NCBI GenBank assembly: GCA_043736395.1
Contig: JAYTCQ010000191.1
Coordinates: 1-13,781 of the forward strand
DNA length: 13,781 nucleotides
Direction: 5' to 3'
Source of the DNA: JAFDVL01 sp043736395
GTDB lineage: Bacteria; Acidobacteriota; Blastocatellia; RBC074
Positions 5,411-12,079 of the stretch are shown here, one piece after another. The translations under genes were made by a program, and so were the position numbers. A model generated the notes under the pieces. The model had not been told where the DNA came from. It searched no databases and was given only the letters and a program-made list of their open reading frames with translations. Every line of letters starts with the position of its first letter. Position 1 is the stretch's first letter.

Positions 5411-7114
5411 ATGAAAATGCGTGGCGCACGAATCTTTCTGGAAGCATTACGATGTGAAGGCATTGATGCAGTTTTTGGTTACCCTGGCGGCGCTGTGCTG
5501 CATATCTACGATGAGATCGGACTCAGCGGTCAGGAGCTTGGCATCAAGCATTATCTCGTTCGGCATGAACAGGCTGCGCTTTTTGCGGCGGCAGGATATG
5601 CGCAAGCCACAGGTAAAACGGGAGTCGCGCTGGTGACTTCAGGCCCTGGCGGTACGAATGCGATTACGGGCATCACGAATGCCTTTATGGATTCGCTGCC
5701 GATTGTCGTTTTCACGGGTCAGGTTCCCACGCATTTAATCGGCATGGATGCCTTTCAGGAAGCTGATTTGACAGGCATGACGCGCTCCTGCACGAAGCAT
5801 AATTATTTAGTCAAACGCGTCGAAGATTTAGCGGCAACCATCAAAGAAGCTTTCCACGTCGCGAGTTCAGGACGTCCCGGGCCTGTGCTCGTGGATTTGC
5901 CGAAAGATGTGACAGCGGCGATGACAGAATTTAGTTATCCTGAAACCATCGAAGTGAAAAGTTATAAACCGCAATTGCGGGGTGATCAAAAGCAAGTCCG
6001 CAAAGCTGTGACGGCGATGATGAAGGCGAAAAGGCCAGTGCTTTATGTTGGTGGCGGCGCGATCACGGCGGAAGCTCACGCGGAAGTCAGGCAAATTGCT
6101 GAGAAATTAAATCTTCCGACAACCTGCACGTTGATGGGCTTGGGAGCGTTCCCTTCGACGCATCCTTTGAGCCTCGGAATGCTCGGCATGCACGGCGGTT
6201 ATTGGACGAATATGGCAGTCAATAACAGCGACTTATTGATCTCAATCGGCGCCCGATTTGATGATCGCGTGACGGGAAAATTGGATGAATTTGCGAAAGG
6301 CGCAAAGATTATTCACGTTGACGTTGACCCTTCGAACATTGGCAAAAATGTCAAAACAGATATTCCTGTCGTCGGTGATGCGCGCAGCGTCGCGAAGCAA
6401 ATGCTGACCGAATTATCCGAACAACTTGAAGCTGGAGAAATCATCGCTGACAAGTCCGAATGGCATCAACAAATTTCAGACTGGCGCGAACAAAATCCGT
6501 TCTGGTATCACCAGGACGACGAGACGATCAAACCGCAATTCGTCATCAAAGAATTGCATCGCCTGACCGATGGCAAAGCCGTCGTTTCTTCTGACGTCGG
6601 ACAGCATCAAATGTGGACGGCGCAGTTGTATGGTTTTGACAGTCCGCGCAACTGGCTGAATTCTGGCGGACTAGGCGCAATGGGCTACGGGTTTCCGGCA
6701 GGAATGGGTGCAGCCGTTGCGCGTCCCGATGACATTTGCGTTGCTGTGGTAGGTGATGGTGGATTCCAGATGACATTGATGGAACTCGCGACGATTAAGG
6801 AATACAACATTCCGATCAAGATATTGATCATCAACAATCAATATTTGGGAATGGTACGTCAGTGGCAAGAGCAATTTTACGCACACAATTATTCACAAAG
6901 CGACATCTGCATTCAGCCGGATTTTGTGAAGCTCGCGGAAGCTTATGGTGTTCCGGCTTTCCGTGCTGAAAAAGTTTCGGAAGTCGCGTCAGTCCTGCAA
7001 AAAGCGATTGATACACCAGGGCCAGTGCTGATGGAATTCAAAGTGGCCCGTGAAGAAAATGTGTTCCCGATTGTGCCTGCGGGCGCGGCTTTGAAGGATA
7101 TGATTTTGCGGTAG
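5411..7114 (+). CDS. ilvB: acetolactate synthase, large (catalytic) subunit
   Basis: This ThDP-, Mg- and FAD-dependent enzyme makes 2-acetolactate from two pyruvates (valine, leucine) or 2-aceto-2-hydroxybutyrate from pyruvate and 2-oxobutyrate (isoleucine). The 567-residue protein has the three expected domains. The N-terminal pyrimidine-binding domain carries catalytic E53 in RHEQAALFAAAGYA. The central FAD-binding domain spans about 190-345 and includes RFDDRVTG (282-289). The C-terminal ThDP domain has GDGGF (448-452) through N475-N476, and MVRQWQEQFY (481-490) with the Trp linked to herbicide sensitivity. The BCAA-specific features distinguish it from pyruvate oxidase. ATG 5411 has GAGG at 5399-5402. 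Expression is probably set by the attenuator upstream. The regulatory subunit ilvN does not follow directly: a toxin-antitoxin pair intervenes. Confidence 0.96.
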   Translation: MKMRGARIFLEALRCEGIDAVFGYPGGAVLHIYDEIGLSGQELGIKHYLVRHEQAALFAAAGYAQATGKTGVALVTSGPGGTNAITGITNAFMDSLPIVVFTGQVPTHLIGMDAFQEADLTGMTRSCTKHNYLVKRVEDLAATIKEAFHVASSGRPGPVLVDLPKDVTAAMTEFSYPETIEVKSYKPQLRGDQKQVRKAVTAMMKAKRPVLYVGGGAITAEAHAEVRQIAEKLNLPTTCTLMGLGAFPSTHPLSLGMLGMHGGYWTNMAVNNSDLLISIGARFDDRVTGKLDEFAKGAKIIHVDVDPSNIGKNVKTDIPVVGDARSVAKQMLTELSEQLEAGEIIADKSEWHQQISDWREQNPFWYHQDDETIKPQFVIKELHRLTDGKAVVSSDVGQHQMWTAQLYGFDSPRNWLNSGGLGAMGYGFPAGMGAAVARPDDICVAVVGDGGFQMTLMELATIKEYNIPIKILIINNQYLGMVRQWQEQFYAHNYSQSDICIQPDFVKLAEAYGVPAFRAEKVSEVASVLQKAIDTPGPVLMEFKVAREENVFPIVPAGAALKDMILR

Positions 7115-7137
7115 GAAATTTAGTCAAGAGGTGAGTT

Positions 7138-7443
7138 ATGACTATGCGAGTTTTAGTAAGACCTTTTGAAAAAGGATTTAAAGCAACTGTGGTCGGATTA
7201 GCTGATTGCACGGTCGAAGCTTCGACACGTGAAGCTGCCATTGCACAAGCCACAAAGGAGGCTAAGGAATGGTACGAAAAAGGGGAAATTTTGGATTTTG
7301 AAGTTTCAGACGAGGTGATCCCAAGAAAAAAAACTCTCAATGATTTTATTGGAATGTGGAAGGACGATGAGCAGTGGGACGAGTTCATTGAGGCGATGGC
7401 AGAAAATCGTAGGCAAATGGATGCCGATCCGACTATTCCCTGA
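7138..7443 (+). CDS. antitoxin of a VapC-type module (HicB-like N-terminus)
   Basis: This 101-residue protein is probably the antitoxin for the PIN-domain toxin that starts two bases after its stop. The N-terminal half (RVLVRPFEKGFKATVVGLAD, then a helix at about 29-48) resembles the small beta-alpha fold of HicB-like antitoxins. The acidic C-terminal half contains FIGMWKDDEQWDEFIEAM (70-87), a pattern I associate with antitoxins paired with VapC in cyanobacteria and related genomes, where it would block the toxin active site. No separate DNA-binding domain is obvious. ATG 7138 has AAGAGG at 7126-7131; ATG 7144 is a possible alternative. It begins 23 bases after ilvB and is AT-richer than ilvB and ilvC. 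The pairing is clear, but the family name is not certain. Confidence 0.75.
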   Translation: MTMRVLVRPFEKGFKATVVGLADCTVEASTREAAIAQATKEAKEWYEKGEILDFEVSDEVIPRKKTLNDFIGMWKDDEQWDEFIEAMAENRRQMDADPTIP

Positions 7444-7445
7444 TT

Positions 7446-7859
7446 ATGCCAATTTATTTACTTGATACAGACCACATCTCACTTTTGCAGAATGGTCACG
7501 AAAAAGTGAGTTTAAGGTTCAGATCAATAAGTCGAGAATTGATCTATGTTCCGATTGTGAGCTACGAAGAGCAGTTAAAAGGTCGGCTGGCAGTTATCAA
7601 TAAAGGCAAGCCGGAATTACTAGGTTTTGCTTACACTCGTTTAGAAGAAACTCATCAGTTTTATTGCTTTTTCAATATTGCACCGTTTGATCGAAAAGCG
7701 AACGAAACTTATGTGGAGTTAAGGAAAACCTATCGGCGATCGGGAAGAATGGACTTACGAATCGCCGCCACAGCATTAGCATTCGATGCAATTTTAGTAA
7801 CACGGAATTTGCAGGACTTTGAGCAGATAGAAAATTTAAAAACAGAAAATTGGGCTTAA
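7446..7859 (+). CDS. vapC: PIN-domain ribonuclease toxin, VapC family
   Basis: This 137-residue PIN-domain protein is likely a Mg-dependent endoribonuclease acting as the toxin of a type II pair. VapC enzymes usually cut tRNA or rRNA; the target here is unknown. The acidic active-site residues are in place: D7 in YLLDTDHISLL, E41/E42 in VSYEEQLKG, D103 in MDLRIAATAL and D124 in LVTRNLQDFEQI. The toxin therefore looks intact. The order antitoxin then toxin, with a two-base gap, is typical. Its own Shine-Dalgarno is not evident, suggesting translational coupling to the antitoxin. The stop is five bases before ilvN, so ilvN is probably read from the same message. Codon use is AT-richer than in the flanking ilv genes, consistent with insertion from elsewhere. 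Confidence 0.88.
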   Translation: MPIYLLDTDHISLLQNGHEKVSLRFRSISRELIYVPIVSYEEQLKGRLAVINKGKPELLGFAYTRLEETHQFYCFFNIAPFDRKANETYVELRKTYRRSGRMDLRIAATALAFDAILVTRNLQDFEQIENLKTENWA

Positions 7860-7864
7860 TAATT

Positions 7865-8413
7865 ATGAGACATACCATCTCGCTGTTAGTAGCAAATGAA
7901 TACGGAATGTTGGCGCGTGTGGCTGGATTATTCAGTGCGCGCGGCTATCAAATTGACTCGCTCTGTGTCGCGCCAATGCTTGAAGAAGACATGTCGCGAA
8001 TGACGATTACTACACACGGAAATGATCAGATTATTGAGCAAATTATCAAACAACTTGAAAAATTAGTGAAGGTGTTTGAAGTGGATGATCTGACGACTGA
8101 TCCGCACGTCGAACGCGAAATGGTGTTGCTCACCGTGAATGCGGCGATGGGCGTACAACGACAGGAAGTCCAAAACCTAATTGATATTTTTCGCGCTAAA
8201 GTTGTAGACGTTTCCACCGATGCGTACATCATTGAAATGACCGGCAGCGCAGAAAAAGTGGATGCGTTAATTGATCTGCTGAAACCCGTTGGTATTCGTG
8301 ACATCGTTCGTACAGGCACGGTCGCGATGACCCGCGTCGCGGCAGTCAAAGCACGCCAGCAGCGCAATGACGATGAAGCATTTTCAGAATTAACCTTGAA
8401 TGAAAAAGTGTAG
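7865..8413 (+). CDS. ilvN: acetolactate synthase, small (regulatory) subunit
   Basis: This is the regulatory partner of IlvB. It stimulates catalysis and confers feedback inhibition by valine. The 182-residue protein has an N-terminal ACT domain (3-76; NEYGMLARVAGLFSARGYQI, with Tyr at the position often Pro) and the C-terminal small-subunit domain (about 82-160, including GIRDIVRTGTVAMTR). The name ilvN is used for the small subunit in general (ilvH is the same family). ATG 7865 gives the canonical MRHTISLLV start; a TTG at 7850 would overlap vapC and add five residues. No Shine-Dalgarno is visible, so coupling to vapC translation is likely. The stop TAG 8411-8413 lies inside a REP-like palindrome, so the last residues may have been changed by insertion of that repeat. 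Confidence 0.95.
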   Translation: MRHTISLLVANEYGMLARVAGLFSARGYQIDSLCVAPMLEEDMSRMTITTHGNDQIIEQIIKQLEKLVKVFEVDDLTTDPHVEREMVLLTVNAAMGVQRQEVQNLIDIFRAKVVDVSTDAYIIEMTGSAEKVDALIDLLKPVGIRDIVRTGTVAMTRVAAVKARQQRNDDEAFSELTLNEKV

Positions 8414-8433
8414 CGCAAACTTTCCAGTTTGCG
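8409..8433. repeat. REP-like palindrome at the ilvN stop
   Basis: This 25-bp unit (TGTAGCGCAAACTTTCCAG, then TTTGCG) folds into an 8-bp stem CGCAAACT/AGTTTGCG with a TTCC loop. It matches the reverse complement of the unit at 5371-5395 at 23 of 25 positions. It supplies the ilvN stop codon. An inverted, degenerate partner lies at 8936-8957. Confidence 0.75.
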
Positions 8434-8455
8434 TTTTCGTGACAAGCAAGCCGGA

Positions 8456-8896
8456 ATGAAAACTTATTACTCTCGCGACGAAATTTTGAGTTTGATTGAA
8501 GGCTTTGAAAGCCGGACATTACCAAAAGAACAGTGGACGCATCAAGCGCATTTGGTGATGGCAGTTTGGTACTTATCAATGCTGGATGTGCCGGAAGCAA
8601 CTGACATCATTCGAAATGGAATCAAGAGTTATAACGCAGCTGTTGGTGGTGAAAATACGGATACGAGCGGCTATCACGAAACGATCACGATCTTTTACAT
8701 TTGGTTCGTGAAAAAGTTTCTTACAAATGCGAATTCTGAAAATTCACTGGTTGAAAACACGAACAACTTTTGTGCGCGGTACGGGGATAAAAATTTGCCG
8801 TTTGAGTATTACAGCAAAGAGTTGCTGATGTCGGTGGAAGCCCGACGCAAGTGGGTTGAGCCTGATTTGCAACCGCTTCTGTCACTCGACCTGTGA
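8456..8896 (+). CDS. conserved hypothetical protein with HxxH and GYHET motifs
   Basis: I do not recognise a named family. The predicted cytosolic protein of 146 residues is mostly helical, with no signal peptide or membrane segment. Striking conserved-looking features are WTHQAHL (27-33, H29 and H32), a tryptophan/tyrosine-rich helix (MAVWYLSML), KSYNAAVGG (58-66) and SGYHETITIFYIWF (71-84, H74). The three histidines could form a metal or ligand site, but this is inference. I recall similar unnamed bacterial proteins with W-T-H-x-A-H and GYHET motifs, without a known function. ATG 8456 (MKTYYSRDEIL) was chosen because a TTG at 8429 lies in repeat DNA. The ribosome binding site is weak. The gene sits between ilvN and ilvC, bounded on both sides by inverted REP-like repeats, and may not be part of BCAA synthesis. 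Confidence 0.75.
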   Translation: MKTYYSRDEILSLIEGFESRTLPKEQWTHQAHLVMAVWYLSMLDVPEATDIIRNGIKSYNAAVGGENTDTSGYHETITIFYIWFVKKFLTNANSENSLVENTNNFCARYGDKNLPFEYYSKELLMSVEARRKWVEPDLQPLLSLDL

Positions 8897-8935
8897 GGTT
8901 GTGAAAATTCTCTACAGTATTTACAAATCGAAACT

Positions 8936-8957
8936 CGCAAGCTGATAGTTTGCGCTA
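8936..8957. repeat. degenerate REP-like palindrome before ilvC
   Basis: CGCAAGCTGATAGTTTGCGC followed by TA is an inverted relative of the unit at 8409-8433 with one base missing and a few changes. It ends 19 bases before ilvC. TTTACA (8920-8925) with GATAGT (8944-8949), 18 bases apart, is a possible weak ilvC promoter partly formed by the repeat. Confidence 0.6.
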
Positions 8958-8976
8958 AAATTTATGGAGCTATTTA

Positions 8977-9993
8977 ATGAAAATTTATTATGACAAAGAT
9001 GCAGACCCCCAATTTTTGCAAGATAAAACTATCGCCATTATTGGCTATGGTTCGCAAGGGTTCGGGCATTCCAACAACCTCAAAGACAGCGGCGCGAACG
9101 TCATTGTCGGACTTCGTTCTGACAGCCCCAGCGTAGCCAAGGCGCAAGCAGCAGGACTGGAAGTTTTGCCTGTCGCCGATGCCGCAGAACGCGCTGACAT
9201 CGTGATGTTGCTGACGCCTGATGAATTGACTCCGGGAATTTATGCCCGTGAAATCGCTCCGCATATGAAGGCCGGGAAATACCTCGCCGTCGCGCATGGC
9301 TTCTCGATCCACTTCAAAAAAATTGTGCCACCCGCTGACATCAATGTCTTTATGGTTGCGCCGAAAGGCCCCGGACATTTAGTGCGTCGTGAATACGAAC
9401 GTGGGGCAGGTGTACCGTGTCTGGTTGCCATCGCGCAAGACCCCAGCGGCGACACGCAGCAAGTTGCGCTCGCGTACGCTTCAGCCATCGGCGGCGGACG
9501 CGCGGGCATCATCGAAACGACTTTCAAAGAAGAAACCGAAACCGATTTGTTCGGCGAACAGGCAGTACTTTGCGGCGGATTGACGGCCTTGATTCAAGCT
9601 GGATTTGAAACTCTGACCGAAGCCGGATACGCGCCGGAAATGGCGTATTTTGAATGCCTGCACGAAATGAAATTGATCGTAGATTTGCTGTATGAAGGTG
9701 GCGTTTCGAACATGCGGTATTCGATTTCCAACACCGCAGAATACGGCGATTTGACACGTGGGCCGCGCATTGTGGATGCTTCCGTGAAAACTCGCATGAA
9801 AGAAATTCTCGCTGAAATTCAATCGGGACAATTCGCCGATGAATGGTTAGCCGAAGCCGAATCCGGTAAGCCGAATTTCAATCGTATGATCGCTGAAGGC
9901 AAGAAACATCAGATCGAAGAAGTTGGCGAACAACTACGCGGACTGATGCCGTGGCTGTCTTCGAATAAGATTGTTGATAAGGCGAAGAACTAA
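8977..9993 (+). CDS. ilvC: ketol-acid reductoisomerase
   Basis: This enzyme isomerises and reduces acetolactate or acetohydroxybutyrate to the dihydroxy acid, using Mg and NAD(P)H. It is a class I (short) enzyme of 338 residues. The Rossmann domain has GYGSQGFGHSNNLKDSG (23-39) and a cofactor-specificity loop GLRSDSPS (45-52), whose Arg and Ser residues suit NADPH. The C-terminal knotted domain carries the Mg and substrate ligands D190 and E194 (ETDLFGEQ), E226 and E230 (YFECLHEMKLIVDLLYEGG) and S251. H107 and K130 (VAPKGPGHLVRREY) are also in place. ATG 8977 has GGAG at 8966-8969. An 81-base gap containing a degenerate repeat separates it from the preceding gene. Confidence 0.96.
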   Translation: MKIYYDKDADPQFLQDKTIAIIGYGSQGFGHSNNLKDSGANVIVGLRSDSPSVAKAQAAGLEVLPVADAAERADIVMLLTPDELTPGIYAREIAPHMKAGKYLAVAHGFSIHFKKIVPPADINVFMVAPKGPGHLVRREYERGAGVPCLVAIAQDPSGDTQQVALAYASAIGGGRAGIIETTFKEETETDLFGEQAVLCGGLTALIQAGFETLTEAGYAPEMAYFECLHEMKLIVDLLYEGGVSNMRYSISNTAEYGDLTRGPRIVDASVKTRMKEILAEIQSGQFADEWLAEAESGKPNFNRMIAEGKKHQIEEVGEQLRGLMPWLSSNKIVDKAKN

Positions 9994-9994
9994 T

Positions 9995-10086
9995 AAAAAG
10001 TTCGCAGTTCACAGTTAACAGTTCACAGTTTGAATGCTGCGAATTGGTCTACTGCGAACTGCGAACTTCACTACTGCGAACTTTTT
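9995..10086. repeat. small element with perfect 14-bp terminal inverted repeats
   Basis: AAAAAGTTCGCAGT (9995-10008) and ACTGCGAACTTTTT (10073-10086) are perfect inverted ends of a 92-base element. Its interior has CAGTT-type repeats (CACAGTTAACAGTTCACAG at about 10010-10028) and a further CTGCGAACTGCGAAC. It fills the whole ilvC-cimA gap, starting one base after the ilvC stop and ending two bases before the cimA ATG. It has no coding capacity and resembles a non-autonomous miniature element. Confidence 0.7.
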
Positions 10087-10088
10087 CC

Positions 10089-11657
10089 ATGAGTAACTTG
10101 ATCGAAATTTTTGATACGACTTTGCGCGATGGCGGACAGGGTGAAGGCTTGGCGTACACGGTCGAAGATAAAATCAAAATCGCGCTGGCACTGGACGAAC
10201 TCGGTGTCGCTTTTATCGAAGGCGGATGGCCTGGTGCGAATCCGAAAGATGTAGAATTTTTCAACCGCGCCAAATCTATTAAGCTCAAAAATGCTCTATT
10301 CGCAGCGTTCGGAAGTACGCGTCGAGCCAATGGAATTGCGGCTGATGACGCTGTCGTCCAGGGATTACTCGCAGCAGAAACTCCGGTCGTGACGATTTTT
10401 GGGAAGTCGTGGGATTTCCATGTGGATGTCGCGTTGAAGACTACGCTCGAAGAAAATTTGCGGATGATTGCAGACACGGTTTCGCATTTAAAAGCGCAGG
10501 GGCGCCGCGTCTTATATGACGCGGAACATTTTTTCGATGGCTTCAAAGCGAATTCAGAATACGCGCTCGACACGTTGAATGCTGCCGTCAAAGCCGGAGC
10601 CGAAACGATTATTTTGTGTGACACGAACGGCGGAGGTTTACCGGAACGCATCGCCGAAACAGTTGAAATTGTCCGTAACAGATTTCCGAATGCAAAAATT
10701 GGTATTCACGCGCACAACGATGGAGAGCTGGCAGTAGCGAACTCACTCGCCGCCGTCGAAGCAGGAGCAACGCATGTGCAAGGCGTCATGAACGGCTACG
10801 GCGAACGTTGCGGCAATGCGAATTTATGTTCGATCATTCCAAATCTGGAATTGAAAATGGATCGTCGTTGTTTACCTGATGGTAAATTAAAATTTCTCAC
10901 GCACACCAGCCGATACATCAACGAAGTGGCGAATTTAGTGCCGAATGATCGCGCCGCATTTGTTGGTCGCAGCGCATTCGCGCACAAAGGCGGCATTCAT
11001 GTTTCTGCCGTGATGAAAGCAAAATCCACCTACGAACACATTGATCCTGAGCTGGTCGGCAACGAAACACGCGTGCTCGTCAGCGATCAATCCGGCATGA
11101 GCAATATCAATTTTGCCGCGAAAGATTTTGGCGAAGACTTCATCAAAAATCCTGAAGCCGGGCGGCGTTTGCTGAAAGAATTGAAAGAGATGGAGCATCA
11201 AGGCTATTCATTTGAAGAAGCTGATGCATCTTTCCATTTAAGGGCACTGGGTGCGTTAGGCAAGCGCAAATATTTTTTTGAACCGCTCGAATACCGCGTG
11301 TTTATTGGCTCTTCCAGTGCAACAGAAGCTGTTGTCCGCATCAAAGTCGCCGATGATGTAATGCATACAGTCAGCTCCGGCGATGGCCCGGTACATGCGC
11401 TGGATCAGGCTTTACGCAAAGCATTACTCGCGCATTTTCCTGAGATAGAAAATTTTCATTTGATAGATTTCAAAGTTCGAATCCTTGACGGCGAACACGC
11501 TACAGCTGCAAAAACGCGTGTGCATATTGAGACCAGTAACGGTGAACGTTCGTGGAATACTGTGGGCGTAGCCGAAAACATTATCGGCGCATCATGGCAG
11601 GCAATTCTGGAAAGCATCGAATACGGCTTACAAATCACCACTTCTGATAAAAATTGA
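10089..11657 (+). CDS. cimA: (R)-citramalate synthase
   Basis: This enzyme condenses pyruvate with acetyl-CoA to (R)-citramalate, the first step of the threonine-independent route to 2-oxobutyrate and isoleucine. The 522-residue protein is in the LeuA/HMGL superfamily. Residues 9-20 (DTTLRDGGQGEG), FIEGGWPGANPKD (42-54), IFGKSWDFHV (103-112), the metal-binding HAHND (207-211), GYGERCGNANL (237-247) and FAHKGGIHVSAV (297-308) mark the CimA branch rather than true LeuA. A C-terminal LeuA-type dimer domain follows from about 390 and probably senses isoleucine. ATG 10089 is the canonical start. An in-frame TTG-type extension to about 10044 is translated repeat. No Shine-Dalgarno is visible. The stop overlaps the next gene by one base. 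Confidence 0.94.
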   Translation: MSNLIEIFDTTLRDGGQGEGLAYTVEDKIKIALALDELGVAFIEGGWPGANPKDVEFFNRAKSIKLKNALFAAFGSTRRANGIAADDAVVQGLLAAETPVVTIFGKSWDFHVDVALKTTLEENLRMIADTVSHLKAQGRRVLYDAEHFFDGFKANSEYALDTLNAAVKAGAETIILCDTNGGGLPERIAETVEIVRNRFPNAKIGIHAHNDGELAVANSLAAVEAGATHVQGVMNGYGERCGNANLCSIIPNLELKMDRRCLPDGKLKFLTHTSRYINEVANLVPNDRAAFVGRSAFAHKGGIHVSAVMKAKSTYEHIDPELVGNETRVLVSDQSGMSNINFAAKDFGEDFIKNPEAGRRLLKELKEMEHQGYSFEEADASFHLRALGALGKRKYFFEPLEYRVFIGSSSATEAVVRIKVADDVMHTVSSGDGPVHALDQALRKALLAHFPEIENFHLIDFKVRILDGEHATAAKTRVHIETSNGERSWNTVGVAENIIGASWQAILESIEYGLQITTSDKN

Positions 11658-12061
11658 TGGGCGGACAAACACGCACGGTACATTTAGCTGTCGGCTTTTT
11701 CGTGATCGCAATTTTTTTGCTGACAGGCTATCACATGAAATTTCACATTCATGAATTGATGGAAGCGAATGACCGTTTTCGTTTTTCTCTGCGCGGCAAT
11801 CACATTTATATTTTGCTGCTGGCTCTGCTGAATCTCAGCCTCGGCACGTATATGAAAGTTAGCCAAATTATTTGGCGCGCATCTTTGCAGTTGGTTGGAT
11901 CATTGATGATTTTGACGGCTACGATGCTGGTAATTGCTGCGTTCTTTTTCGAAAACAAAGAATTACTGGAACGCCCGTTAACATTAATGACAATCATTCT
12001 TGCATTGGCTGGAACAGTGCTCCACGTTATTAGCAGCATTCAGAAAAATTCTATAACTTAA
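11657..12061 (+). CDS. small four-helix integral membrane protein, unknown function
   Basis: This 134-residue protein has four predicted membrane helices at about 8-24 (HLAVGFFVIAIFLLTGY), 49-66 (HIYILLLALLNLSLGTYM), 75-98 and 107-126. The loop between helices 1 and 2 is polar (residues 25-48), with H30, H32, R40, R42, R46 and a conserved-looking RGNHIY. I recall uncharacterised membrane proteins with the same TGYxM...HIYxLL layout in other bacteria but know no function. No catalytic motif is seen. Its ATG overlaps the cimA stop in TGATG, so it is almost certainly translated by coupling with cimA, and ilvD follows after 18 bases. It is thus embedded in the BCAA operon. A role in transport of an intermediate or amino acid is possible but unsupported. 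Confidence 0.8.
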   Translation: MGGQTRTVHLAVGFFVIAIFLLTGYHMKFHIHELMEANDRFRFSLRGNHIYILLLALLNLSLGTYMKVSQIIWRASLQLVGSLMILTATMLVIAAFFFENKELLERPLTLMTIILALAGTVLHVISSIQKNSIT

Positions 12062-12079
12062 ATTAACTGAGAAAATTCT

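Noticed and set aside
5119..5463. 114-codon minus-strand open frame across the ilvB leader
   Set aside because: It is antisense to the leader peptide, attenuator and start of ilvB. Its composition is explained by the reverse of Val/Ile codons, giving Asn/Asp/Tyr runs, and it has no family features.
3652..8957. CRISPR array formed by the repeated palindromes
   Set aside because: The copies are inverted pairs with irregular spacing of roughly 50 to 500 bases and no regular spacers or cas genes.
10049..10651. 200-codon minus-strand open frame over the start of cimA
   Set aside because: It is antisense to a clear cimA reading frame and partly made of repeat DNA, with no motif.
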